This document shows positions 1-7,410 of a DNA stretch of 18,113 nt, one piece after another. Where the stretch lies: positions 1-18,113 of the forward strand of contig CAUZRD010000022.1 in the NCBI GenBank assembly GCA_963582255.1, given 5' to 3'. Below the pieces are notes generated by a model that made no database searches, was not told the origin of the DNA, and saw nothing but the letters and a program-made list of their open reading frames with translations. The translations under genes and the position numbers were made by a program. This DNA comes from CAUZRD01 sp963582255. GTDB taxonomy: Bacteria; Pseudomonadota; Alphaproteobacteria; Rhizobiales; TMED25. Every line of letters begins with the position of its first letter. Position 1 is the stretch's first letter.

Positions 1-1076
1 CATTCAGGTGCAAACCACGCCAAAAACGCGAATGGAAGAGCAAGAACCATTGCTAATAACACACCCGACATACCGGCAAGATAAGTATCAGCAACACTCT
101 GACGACCAACCGCACGAGCAACACGTATAGTTGTTGCACCAGCCATACCTATGGCATTCATATAAACCAAGGTCAGTATGGTCATCGTCGTCTGATGGGC
201 TGCCAGCGCATTAGCTCCAAGATAACCAGCAAGAAAGACTACCGCAGCGAATGATGTGCTTTCCACACCCTGCCCCAACCCCATTGGAAAACCCAGCCGC
301 CGGAGCCGCCCACCCATTTCAGCGCCGACAGTAGCTGCCTGGCGAAACCAGCGGGAACATGAAATCATGATACCATAAGAGTCATCACCGCGCGCCAACA
401 CCCAAAGCATATATGCGAGCACAACACTGAATGCGACCCAGCGCAATATTGAAGAGGTTACAATGGCTGCAACCGCGCCACCAGGCTCGGCGAGACCAAA
501 CCAACCAAGTACGAATATACCGTTCAATATTACATTCGCCACATTCACACCCAGCATAGCGAACATGCCTACCCTCGGATGGCCGCAAGCCTCAAGTGTC
601 AAGCTGGTTGCTATATAAAGTAACATGCCGGGAATTCCGACGCCAAACGCGAACGAGACCGCCGCACCGTGATGAGATATATCTGGATCCTGACCGATAA
701 ACAGATAGAACGTCTCAGCAAAAAATGAGATGACGAGTAAAAATACACCCAGGATAAGTGCGTGAACGAGGCTCGCCCGCCATATGTTCCCAACATTGGC
801 TTGTTCGCCTGCGCCAATCGACTGAGAGACAAGAACGACAGTTGCCTGCAGCGCCCCTATACAAACGATCATTAGCGTGATCATCGGGGTCGCACCAAGC
901 CCCATATATGCCAGTTCCCGCGCACCCGACCATCCGGTCATGACGACGTCAACCGTAGCCATGATTAATATTGCCGAGCGGGCAACTATGATCGGGATGG
1001 CAAACGCCAAAGTGCGTCGCAGGTGATAGGTGAGTGGCTGTCTCTCACCGATGTAAAATTCACTGCTCAAAAGCAT
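1..1076 (-). CDS. MATE family efflux transporter, C-terminus cut by window edge
   Basis: This is an inner-membrane antiporter of the MATE (multidrug and toxic compound extrusion) family, which exports organic cations or drugs using a proton or sodium gradient. I translated the minus strand from the ATG at 1076-1074; 358 codons are visible and the frame is open to the left edge, so about 90-100 C-terminal residues are missing compared with the usual 450. An in-frame TAG lies just upstream, which limits the start. The first helix carries the family's early signature (TVDVVMTGWSG), with later MATE-like blocks such as the one ending LNGIFVLGWFG and the second-half segment beginning FPMGLGQGVESTSF. 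Several strongly hydrophobic helices are evident. It is divergent from the EamA permease gene, so both may share a control region at about 1077-1323. The exported substrate cannot be read from sequence. The family call is firm. Confidence 0.9.
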   Translation of the reverse strand, partial: MLLSSEFYIGERQPLTYHLRRTLAFAIPIIVARSAILIMATVDVVMTGWSGARELAYMGLGATPMITLMIVCIGALQATVVLVSQSIGAGEQANVGNIWRASLVHALILGVFLLVISFFAETFYLFIGQDPDISHHGAAVSFAFGVGIPGMLLYIATSLTLEACGHPRVGMFAMLGVNVANVILNGIFVLGWFGLAEPGGAVAAIVTSSILRWVAFSVVLAYMLWVLARGDDSYGIMISCSRWFRQAATVGAEMGGRLRRLGFPMGLGQGVESTSFAAVVFLAGYLGANALAAHQTTMTILTLVYMNAIGMAGATTIRVARAVGRQSVADTYLAGMSGVLLAMVLALPFAFLAWFAPE

Positions 1077-1323
1077 CGTTCCGATCGTCTAAGGCTATAT
1101 ATTATCAGGCTAATTCTCATCGCCCCTACTTTCGACCAATCCAAAACCGCATAAAGCTGGTGTAAGATATTTGCGTGAAGACATTCTATAGGCGTAGATC
1201 ATCTGAAAGACGGCGCACGCAACCCTTCCATTAAATTATTTTGGCACCACTGCCGCATAATTGGAGCATCAGCCACATGAGGTCAGACGTGCACACGCAA
1301 AGTCGCCACTTGCCTACCAGTTT

Positions 1324-2247
1324 ATGATCTCTTACCTCTCGAACTTATTCGACCGACTACCTCGGGCGACCGGCGCAGCATTGATTATGATTTTCGTGGC
1401 GATGCTGATATCATTGATGCATGCGGCAATCAGAATTACCACAAGCGAACTCCACCCATTTGAAGTCGCTTTTTTCCGCAACTTTTTTGGATTTCTAGTT
1501 CTATTCCCAGTGCTGATGCGAACGGGTCGCTCTGCATTGCAGACATCGCGCTGGCCAGCTCATTTGCTGCGTACGATGTTTCAGTTTATTTCGATGACCG
1601 CTTTCTTTTTTGGAATTTCAATGTTGCCTCTAGCGAAGGCTTCCGCACTCATGTTTACCGCGCCACTGTTTGCCACCATTTTTGCCGTATTTATTTTGGG
1701 AGAGAAAATCAGAGCGCGGCGGGTGAGCGCTCTGGCGCTTGGATTTATTGGTATGTTGATCATCGTGCGGCCTGCAGGCGGCACGATTGATCTTGGTTCT
1801 ATATTGATAATTATTGCGGCAGCCGGACTTGCGTGCATGTTGATCTCAATCAAATCGCTTTCAGATACCGAATCAAGTCTTTCTATTACCGCCATCGGAT
1901 CCATGATGATGACAGTGATTTCGATTGGTCCTGCCATCATGATCTGGCAATGGCCGACGATTGAGCAATCCATCTGGCTGTTTATGGTTGGTGCGATCGG
2001 ATCGCTAGCGCACTATCTGGTGGCACAGGCGATGTCGCGGGCCGAAGCATCTGAACTTATGTCGTATGACTTCACCAAGCTAGTTTGGGCAAGTTTCCTT
2101 GGATTTTTGTTTTTTTCAGAGATCCCGTCCTGGTGGACGCTGGCAGGAGGTTTGCTTATCTTCTCCAGCACCGCTTATATCGCCTATCGTGAAACTAGAA
2201 TTGGTAAGGTTGCCATCACCGAAGAGAGTGTTAATGAACGTTTCTGA
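1324..2247 (+). CDS. DMT superfamily permease, EamA type
   Basis: The product is a ten-helix inner-membrane permease of the drug/metabolite transporter superfamily with two EamA repeats, roughly residues 17-150 and 165-300. Relatives move small metabolites, mostly outward. The sequence is almost entirely hydrophobic helices separated by short charged loops. The family block FRNFFGFLVLFP lies in the first repeat, the pattern PLAKASALMFTAPLFATI follows, and the loop LGEKI closes the first half. I chose the ATG at 1324, giving 307 residues, which is normal for the family. The frame is also open to a TTG at 1261, directly after a TAA stop, which would add 21 residues of hydrophilic sequence not typical of the family. 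Neither start has a convincing Shine-Dalgarno sequence, so the N-terminus is uncertain. It is divergent from the MATE gene. The substrate is unknown. Confidence 0.9.
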   Translation: MISYLSNLFDRLPRATGAALIMIFVAMLISLMHAAIRITTSELHPFEVAFFRNFFGFLVLFPVLMRTGRSALQTSRWPAHLLRTMFQFISMTAFFFGISMLPLAKASALMFTAPLFATIFAVFILGEKIRARRVSALALGFIGMLIIVRPAGGTIDLGSILIIIAAAGLACMLISIKSLSDTESSLSITAIGSMMMTVISIGPAIMIWQWPTIEQSIWLFMVGAIGSLAHYLVAQAMSRAEASELMSYDFTKLVWASFLGFLFFSEIPSWWTLAGGLLIFSSTAYIAYRETRIGKVAITEESVNERF

Positions 2248-2365
2248 AACCTTGCATTTCTGACAAACAGATACGATCTCACATACCATCAGCTGAAAAT
2301 TATCTTCAAAAATGTTCCTGATAGAGGACCACTCATTAGTGTTTAATAAAATTTTCATGTTCAAA

Positions 2366-2376
2366 CAGACGGTCTG
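2366..2376. promoter_or_regulatory. Perfect 11-bp palindrome, TetR-type operator candidate
   Basis: CAGACGGTCTG is a perfect dyad (CAGAC-G-GTCTG) in the 194-bp gap between the permease gene and the small membrane protein gene, about 65 bp before the latter's start. Sequences of the form ACAGACNGTCTG are common binding sites of TetR-family repressors, and this spot would suit repression of the gene at 2442. No TetR gene lies in the window, so the role is inferred from position and symmetry only. Confidence 0.35.
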
Positions 2377-2441
2377 CATAGACAAAACAGCTCGAGTAGC
2401 GCAAAGAAGGCGTCATATTCTATCGATCGGAGAGACATCTA

Positions 2442-2804
2442 ATGAATGACAGAACACTCAAAGGTCTCGTTGGCGGCATCGTTATTGGTATTATTGTCAC
2501 CACGGTACTAACTATTGGAACAGGCTTTTCGATTCCACAGGGCGAAGCTGACAGGCAGTCAAAGGAAGCTACCAAGATAGCTCTCGTCAATGCTTTTGCA
2601 GATATTTGCTTCGAGAACTATAAGCTTGACGAAGACCGAGAAATTCATTTGGCAGCTTTGAAGAAGCTCGAGGTTTATCAACAACGCAACTATATTTTGA
2701 GTCGTGGTTGGTCGAAAATGTTAGGCCAAGAGATACCCTACCGCGACACTTCCGATGAATGTCAGTTGCGAATTTTTCCTGATGGGCATGTGCCGGAGAA
2801 GTAA
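2442..2804 (+). CDS. Small membrane-anchored protein of unknown function
   Basis: I do not recognise this 120-residue protein. Residues about 8-28 form one hydrophobic helix rich in Gly, Ile, Val and Thr, following a short N-terminus that contains Arg and Lys. This suggests an uncleaved signal anchor with the remaining 90 residues outside the cytoplasm, although a cleaved signal peptide is possible. The soluble part is mixed alpha with many charged residues and contains two cysteines, Cys56 and Cys107, which could form a disulfide if exported. The start is well supported: GGAGAG lies seven bases before the ATG. It stands alone, with 194 bp before it and 383 bp after it, so it is probably monocistronic. 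The palindrome at 2366-2376 may control it. It is probably a real gene because of the good ribosome-binding site and protein-like composition, but no function is proposed. Confidence 0.75.
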   Translation: MNDRTLKGLVGGIVIGIIVTTVLTIGTGFSIPQGEADRQSKEATKIALVNAFADICFENYKLDEDREIHLAALKKLEVYQQRNYILSRGWSKMLGQEIPYRDTSDECQLRIFPDGHVPEK

Positions 2805-2933
2805 ACAAACCGCGTAAATCGGAACGAAGGCATTACCCACAATGTTGGGCTTAAGATAGTGCTTACGCTGCTTAAGGCTGATTTCTAAAAAATCTGGTTT
2901 TATTCTTCATTACCCCAGTATAAGGCCAAGATT

Positions 2934-3061
2934 TAAGGAGCGAGTGGATCACGTAGTAGGTTCCCTCATTCTAACTAATATAGAATATACCATGGTTAAT
3001 TTGCTCTTCCGAGGGCAAATTTTCCTGGTATAGCTATATTGTACTGATAAGTAGCTCCTTA
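2934..3061. repeat. Long imperfect inverted repeat (fold-back) between convergent genes
   Basis: The core arms are 2977-3004 and 3015-3040. In order from the outside, AATATAG pairs with CTATATT, TATACCA with TGGTATA, and AATTTGC with GCAAATT, around a 10-base loop, with only small bulges and one two-base mismatch. An outer 8-bp pair, TAAGGAGC near 2934-2941 and GCTCCTTA near 3054-3061, extends the symmetry to about 128 bp, with unpaired sequence in between. The element lies in the 383-bp gap between the plus-strand gene ending at 2804 and the minus-strand gene ending at 3188, where it could act as a bidirectional terminator. Neither side has a U-run directly after the stem, so it could equally be a small fold-back mobile element or palindromic repeat unit. 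I see no second full copy in the window. A separate small hairpin (GCTAC-TTAC-GTAGC) follows at 3076-3089. Confidence 0.5.
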
Positions 3062-3187
3062 TCTCATTAAATTCCGCTACTTACGTAGCAACAAGAAGAC
3101 CCTCACCAAGGTTGAAATTTCATTAGCTCGGCAGCGCGAAAACGACGAGCAATCAGACCAAAGCTGACTAACATCCATTCATTTGTC

Positions 3188-4186
3188 TTAACTTGCCTGT
3201 AATTCAACTGGTTTTCCAGTTTGCGATGAGGTGACAATGGCTTCTAGCAGCGCAATATTTGCGACCATCTCTTCTGGTTTGATGCGGTATTCGCTTTTTC
3301 CCGCAACGGCGCTGGCCCAAGATTCAAAATTCATCCGCACAACATTAGCGACTGGATGCAGCGACACATTGCGCTTGCCTTCATGATCACAAACAATCAT
3401 TTCGGCCGGGTCGTCGTGATCTACATTCGAGACCTCACGTAACTCTATCCAACCACGATCACCGAAAATGGTCATTCGCCCATAAAATGGAGTGGTGATC
3501 AACACCGTGAGAAGGCCCGTGATTCCGCTTTCAAAAGTGATGTGGACGGCAACGGTATCAGTGTTGGGCGGATCAAAAGCAATGGAACCTGTGCGTGCAA
3601 AAACCGTTTTCGCCGGCCCAACTAGCGACACCAAATAGTCGGTCAGGTGTATTCCAAGCGCGGTCATCCCTCCAGCTGGGGCATCGCTGTCGTTTAACCG
3701 CCAATTTCCAGGCTTAAGATTGGCAAAAATATTGTGCGAGAAATTGGTCTCTACGTGGAGTAGTTTTCCAATCGCACCACCACAGATCAACGCATGGGCC
3801 TTTTCCATCGCAGGCTCCCAGCGCCGTTCATGACCAAGGCCGAGAATGACGCCAGCATCCTTGCAAGCTGCAATCATTCGCCGCGCGCCGCTGGCTTGCA
3901 ACGCAAGAGGTTTTTCACAAAACACATGCTTTCCAGCCCGCGCTGCCTTGATAACTTGCTCTTCATGAATCGAATGTGGTGTGGCCAGGATGACGGCATC
4001 AATTTCTGGATTTGCTAGTATCTGCTCAAAATTATCCGTGAGCACCATGGAATTTTTATCGGAAAAATCCCTCAGCATATCCTTGAGCGGATCCATACCA
4101 TGGGTCACGGTTATAGTATCGCTTTCACTCAAACATTTCGTGATCTGTTTTCCCCACCAACCAAGTCCGATAATAGCTGCACGCAT
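3188..4186 (-). CDS. Gfo/Idh/MocA family NAD(P)-dependent oxidoreductase
   Basis: This 332-residue cytoplasmic dehydrogenase belongs to the glucose-fructose oxidoreductase / inositol dehydrogenase / MocA family, which oxidises hydroxyl groups of sugars, cyclitols and related compounds with NAD(P). Residues 1-115 form the Rossmann domain: the dinucleotide loop is GLGWWG near residues 7-12 and the family motif is Glu91-Lys92-Pro93 (FCEKPLAL). The C-terminal beta-sheet domain carries GGMTALGIHLTDYL, giving His180 and Asp183, the usual catalytic positions, so it looks active. The start is supported by GGGAGAGG six bases before the ATG. The gene is divergent from the alpha/beta-hydrolase gene, with a 122-bp spacer holding a symmetric AT-rich box at 4201-4213. 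The substrate is unknown; a catabolic role is inferred from neighbours. Confidence 0.9.
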   Translation of the reverse strand: MRAAIIGLGWWGKQITKCLSESDTITVTHGMDPLKDMLRDFSDKNSMVLTDNFEQILANPEIDAVILATPHSIHEEQVIKAARAGKHVFCEKPLALQASGARRMIAACKDAGVILGLGHERRWEPAMEKAHALICGGAIGKLLHVETNFSHNIFANLKPGNWRLNDSDAPAGGMTALGIHLTDYLVSLVGPAKTVFARTGSIAFDPPNTDTVAVHITFESGITGLLTVLITTPFYGRMTIFGDRGWIELREVSNVDHDDPAEMIVCDHEGKRNVSLHPVANVVRMNFESWASAVAGKSEYRIKPEEMVANIALLEAIVTSSQTGKPVELQAS

Positions 4187-4200
4187 ATTGCCCTCTCCCG

Positions 4201-4213
4201 TATAATTATTATA
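4201..4213. promoter_or_regulatory. Symmetric TATAAT-T-ATTATA box in divergent promoter region
   Basis: The 13-bp sequence TATAATTATTATA is a perfect palindrome that contains a consensus -10 hexamer on each strand. On the minus strand TATAAT lies 21 bases before the ATG of the oxidoreductase gene, a workable -10 position, though I see no clear -35. On the plus strand it lies about 100 bases before the hydrolase start. It may be a promoter element, an operator, or chance in an AT-rich spacer. Confidence 0.3.
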
Positions 4214-4308
4214 TCAGAATAAGTTCACGCACAGCTCTCGGCAACAACCGACTCACCAATCCCGAGCTTTGCACCAAAATTTGTTCAATAAGAAAAACAG
4301 CTGAGCGC

Positions 4309-5445
4309 ATGAGCAACAAAATTAATCTCGGTTTCAGGCCAAGTGAAGATCCTTTCGAAGTGGACCATGGCGGATTTTATCGGCGATGGCTGTCCATGAT
4401 CGACGATCATGATGAGTTGAAGGCACATGTTGCCAAAGTGACAGCGACAACCGAGGACCAGTGGCTTCCGCTTTGGTGCGGGATTGCCAAACGCTATGAG
4501 AACCAAGGCGATAGCCAGGAAGCTGCGGGAGATATCAACGCTGCACGAAAATCATTCCTGACCGCCAAGTCGTATTATTCCATAGCACGTTATCCAGGCG
4601 CCATCACTCCCAACAAGGCCGCAGCCTGCTCTGCCATGGCTCGCGCCTACCAAAAAGCATGTGCCCATCTTGATCCACCACTCGAGGTGGTTGACGTGGT
4701 GTGCGATAGCAAAACAATCCGTAGTCATTTCCGCGCTCCCAAGGGGACCAAACCGACAGGTGCAGTTCTCATCATGTGCGGATACGACATGTTCAAGGAA
4801 GACCGTGGGTGGGCAAGCGATTTTGCTCTCGATCACGGTCTTGCTGCCCTGGTGATGGACGCGCCGGGAACGGGAGAGAACTCGTTTGCCTGGGATCCGG
4901 CATCGGTAAAAGCGTGGATGGCTGCGATTGACTATCTCGCCGCACGGCCGGAAGTGGATGAAAATCGCATCGGCGCCTTTGGTATCAGCCGGGGCGGATA
5001 TTCGGTGATGCAACTTGCCGGCGCATACCGTGAAAAAGTTCAGGCCGTTGTAGCTAATGCTGGCCACCCATTCGGTTACGAGATGACCGATAAGGAATTG
5101 CAGAACTTTGTCGATGCGCGTAATGCGCGCGCCAGCTTTATTTTCGGAGCACCAGGCGATAAAACATCCTTTGAAACGTGGTCGATCGAGTACGAAAAAT
5201 CCCTATTTAAAAAATGGGCACTTTCAGAGCTCGGTATCCTCGACAACATCACCCAGCCGGTTCTTATGATCAACGGAAAGCACGATCATCTTGCCCCTGT
5301 GGGTAATATATATTTTATGCTTGAAAACGGGCCGGTTGGTACGCGCACTTCACGCATCTATCCAGATGCTGGCCACTGTGCCTTCAAGCATTATAATGAC
5401 TGGGGACCGGCTTCATTCGCATGGCTTGCCAAACACCTCAGCTGA
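4309..5445 (+). CDS. Alpha/beta-hydrolase with helical N-terminal region
   Basis: The product is a 378-residue cytoplasmic serine hydrolase. Residues about 1-120 are helical, with the aromatic-rich segment QWLPLWCGIAKRYENQGD. This layout is known from the FrsA/DUF1100-like group and from C-C bond hydrolases such as 2,6-dihydroxypseudooxynicotine hydrolase. Residues about 125-378 form the alpha/beta-hydrolase fold: the nucleophile elbow is GISRGG with Ser227, the acid is probably Asp326 (GKHDHLAP) and the base His356 (DAGHCAF), so the triad is complete. It could cleave an ester or a C-C bond next to a carbonyl; sequence alone does not decide. The ATG at 4309 has only a weak ribosome-binding site. 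The gene is divergent from the oxidoreductase gene and ends only 13 bp from the stop of the convergent GMC gene. Confidence 0.88.
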   Translation: MSNKINLGFRPSEDPFEVDHGGFYRRWLSMIDDHDELKAHVAKVTATTEDQWLPLWCGIAKRYENQGDSQEAAGDINAARKSFLTAKSYYSIARYPGAITPNKAAACSAMARAYQKACAHLDPPLEVVDVVCDSKTIRSHFRAPKGTKPTGAVLIMCGYDMFKEDRGWASDFALDHGLAALVMDAPGTGENSFAWDPASVKAWMAAIDYLAARPEVDENRIGAFGISRGGYSVMQLAGAYREKVQAVVANAGHPFGYEMTDKELQNFVDARNARASFIFGAPGDKTSFETWSIEYEKSLFKKWALSELGILDNITQPVLMINGKHDHLAPVGNIYFMLENGPVGTRTSRIYPDAGHCAFKHYNDWGPASFAWLAKHLS

Positions 5446-5458
5446 TCATTTTCTGCAT

Positions 5459-7162
5459 CTATCTGCCATCTAGAATTGCATCAGCAATCTTTTCCGCCAG
5501 CATCATAGTCGGAAAATTCGTGTTAGCGCAGGGTACAACCGGAAAGATTGAAGCATCTACAACCCTCAAGCCGTCGACCGCATAGACCCGCCCGGTACTG
5601 TCGGTGACAGACATCGGGTCGCTCGCCTCCCCCATGCGGCATGTACACGAGGCATGCCACACACCAACCGCTGATTTGCGCACAAAATCCTCCAGCACAT
5701 CATCATCGTGCATCAAAACATTCAACTCCGGGGCCTCCAGAATTAGCTTATCAATCAGCATCTTTCGTAAAGCATTAGGACCATCGAGGAGTTTGGCAAC
5801 TAGGCCCGTCAACATACGATTATGCAACGTAACCTGCCCGACCTGGCGTACTTTTTCACCGTATACTGCGCCAAAGACTTCATGAGCTACAGCCTGTAGT
5901 GCCGAGCTTTGGTGAATGAGCGCCATCTTGCGAAAACCTGCCATAAGCCGATGAAGATCTCGGGTATCGGACAGAAGATTAAAGTTTACCTCCGGTTCAT
6001 CGCGCCAGTCAGCACTAGCTAGCTTTACCTCGCCCGCTTCGGAGAAGGTACGATTTACGAAGATAATCATGGCCGCTATCTGATCGCCAATCGCGTGCCA
6101 TGCTGTCTTCGAACACACAGCCACATACATATCACCTTGAGGTGCATCCTCAAGACCAGAGGAATAGCGCAGGCCACAGAGAAGGTGACGCCGGGTATTG
6201 TCATTAGCCCGCGCCTCGGGGCGCAGGAATGAAGCTACCATCATAGAAGGATGATCCATCAGCCGCTGACCAATTCCTTCCACATTGGCCAGGACTGGAA
6301 TACCGAGATCCTTCAAAGCCAACGCCGGTCCAATCCCAGCCCGCATCAGGTGAGCGGGCGAATGAATAGCACCAGACGACATGATGATTTCACTGCCCCT
6401 GAACTCATGATCTTCGCCCTTGATACGGGCCACCACGCCAACGCATTTACATCCTTCAAACAAAAGCCGGATTACCTGAGTTTCAGTGCTAATGGTCAAA
6501 TTATCTCGAGCTCTGGTGGCTGAATCAAGATATCCGACTGCAGCAGAGACACGGCGTTCATAAACGTTCGAGCTAGTAACGGGAAAATAACCATCTTCGA
6601 ACAAACCATTTTGATCAGGAAGAAACTTGTATCCGGCATCGGCAAACGCCTCGCCTGAGGCCTTGGCATGACCGTTCCACAGAGTAGGAAAAATCCGTGA
6701 GACCGGTATGCGCCCTTCTTTGCCGTGATATTCACCGTCAAAATCCATATCCCGTTCGACTTTACGAAAATATGGCAAGACATCGTCCCATCCCCAACCG
6801 GAGGCGCCGCGGCGGACCCACTCATCATAATCGTTAGGTGCACCGCGATTGGCAACCTGGCCATTAATCGAAGATCCACCGCCCAGAACACGCGCCTGTT
6901 CATATTTTCTCAGCGGCGCCGATCCTTGAGGATTATTATTAGAGCGTGCTTCAGTGGTAACTTTGAGATCGGTCCAGTGAAATCTGGTGTCCAGATAAGC
7001 GGTCCCTGGATAGGAATCAAGGATGACTTCGGGCACCTGGCCTGGCGGAGTATCAGGGCCCGCCTCGCATACAAGCACTTTATTTGTACTTTTGGCCGAT
7101 AGACGATTAGCTAGGACAGATCCGGCAGATCCTCCGCCGACAATGATATAATCGTAAATCAT
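5459..7162 (-). CDS. GMC family FAD-dependent oxidoreductase
   Basis: This 567-residue flavoprotein belongs to the glucose-methanol-choline family, which oxidises alcohols, passing electrons to oxygen or to quinone or other acceptors. The N-terminus carries the FAD-binding loop GGGSAGSVLANRL at residues 9-21 and an acidic residue ending the second strand (VCEAG). The first family signature begins ARVLGGGSSINGQV and the second is the SGAIHSPAHLMRAGIGP region. The C-terminus carries His503 in VWHASCTCRMG and Asn547 in CANTNFPTMM, the expected catalytic His/Asn pair. No signal peptide is visible, so it is likely cytoplasmic. The start has AGAGG six bases upstream. Its length is normal for the choline-dehydrogenase-like subgroup. 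The substrate is unknown; the neighbouring hydrolase and dehydrogenases suggest an alcohol-oxidation step in a catabolic route. Confidence 0.95.
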   Translation of the reverse strand: MIYDYIIVGGGSAGSVLANRLSAKSTNKVLVCEAGPDTPPGQVPEVILDSYPGTAYLDTRFHWTDLKVTTEARSNNNPQGSAPLRKYEQARVLGGGSSINGQVANRGAPNDYDEWVRRGASGWGWDDVLPYFRKVERDMDFDGEYHGKEGRIPVSRIFPTLWNGHAKASGEAFADAGYKFLPDQNGLFEDGYFPVTSSNVYERRVSAAVGYLDSATRARDNLTISTETQVIRLLFEGCKCVGVVARIKGEDHEFRGSEIIMSSGAIHSPAHLMRAGIGPALALKDLGIPVLANVEGIGQRLMDHPSMMVASFLRPEARANDNTRRHLLCGLRYSSGLEDAPQGDMYVAVCSKTAWHAIGDQIAAMIIFVNRTFSEAGEVKLASADWRDEPEVNFNLLSDTRDLHRLMAGFRKMALIHQSSALQAVAHEVFGAVYGEKVRQVGQVTLHNRMLTGLVAKLLDGPNALRKMLIDKLILEAPELNVLMHDDDVLEDFVRKSAVGVWHASCTCRMGEASDPMSVTDSTGRVYAVDGLRVVDASIFPVVPCANTNFPTMMLAEKIADAILDGR

Positions 7163-7235
7163 GAAACCTCTTCAAAATGTTCTACTCTGCCACTCATTTA
7201 ACCAGCATCTAACACCACCCATGCCGGTGATGTCA

Positions 7236-7250
7236 GTATACGGCGTATAC
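7236..7250. promoter_or_regulatory. Perfect 15-bp palindrome, operator candidate
   Basis: GTATACGGCGTATAC is a perfect dyad (GTATACG-G-CGTATAC) in the 248-bp divergent region between the GMC gene and the haemoglobin gene, 74 bp upstream of the GMC start. GTATAC-centred dyads are bound by several GntR- and LacI-type regulators of catabolic genes, which makes control of the GMC gene plausible. A second palindrome, GCGGATCCGC, lies at 7365-7374, nearer the haemoglobin gene. No regulator gene is present in the window. Confidence 0.4.
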
Positions 7251-7410
7251 CAGTTATGGATAATGCCATGCTCAGCAACATTGAATGCATGATCACAGAG
7301 TGCTTTTAGGTCAGCAAATCATCCAGTTTAGACCGAGACCGCTGAGCTATATGTCAGGGTTTATGCGGATCCGCTGCATTAAAGATCAGATCAAGTGAAA
7401 AGATTATCAG

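Noticed and set aside
1581..1973. Open reading frame of 130 codons on the minus strand inside the permease gene
   Set aside because: It is the antisense of a hydrophobic membrane-protein gene, is rich in Ile, Met and Ala without domain logic, and overlaps a firm family match.
4552..5067. Open reading frame of 171 codons on the minus strand inside the hydrolase gene
   Set aside because: It is a shadow frame of the alpha/beta-hydrolase gene, with no family features.
6496..6903. Open reading frame of 135 codons in a second minus-strand frame of the GMC gene
   Set aside because: The GMC frame is continuous with both family signatures, so there is no evidence of overlapping coding.
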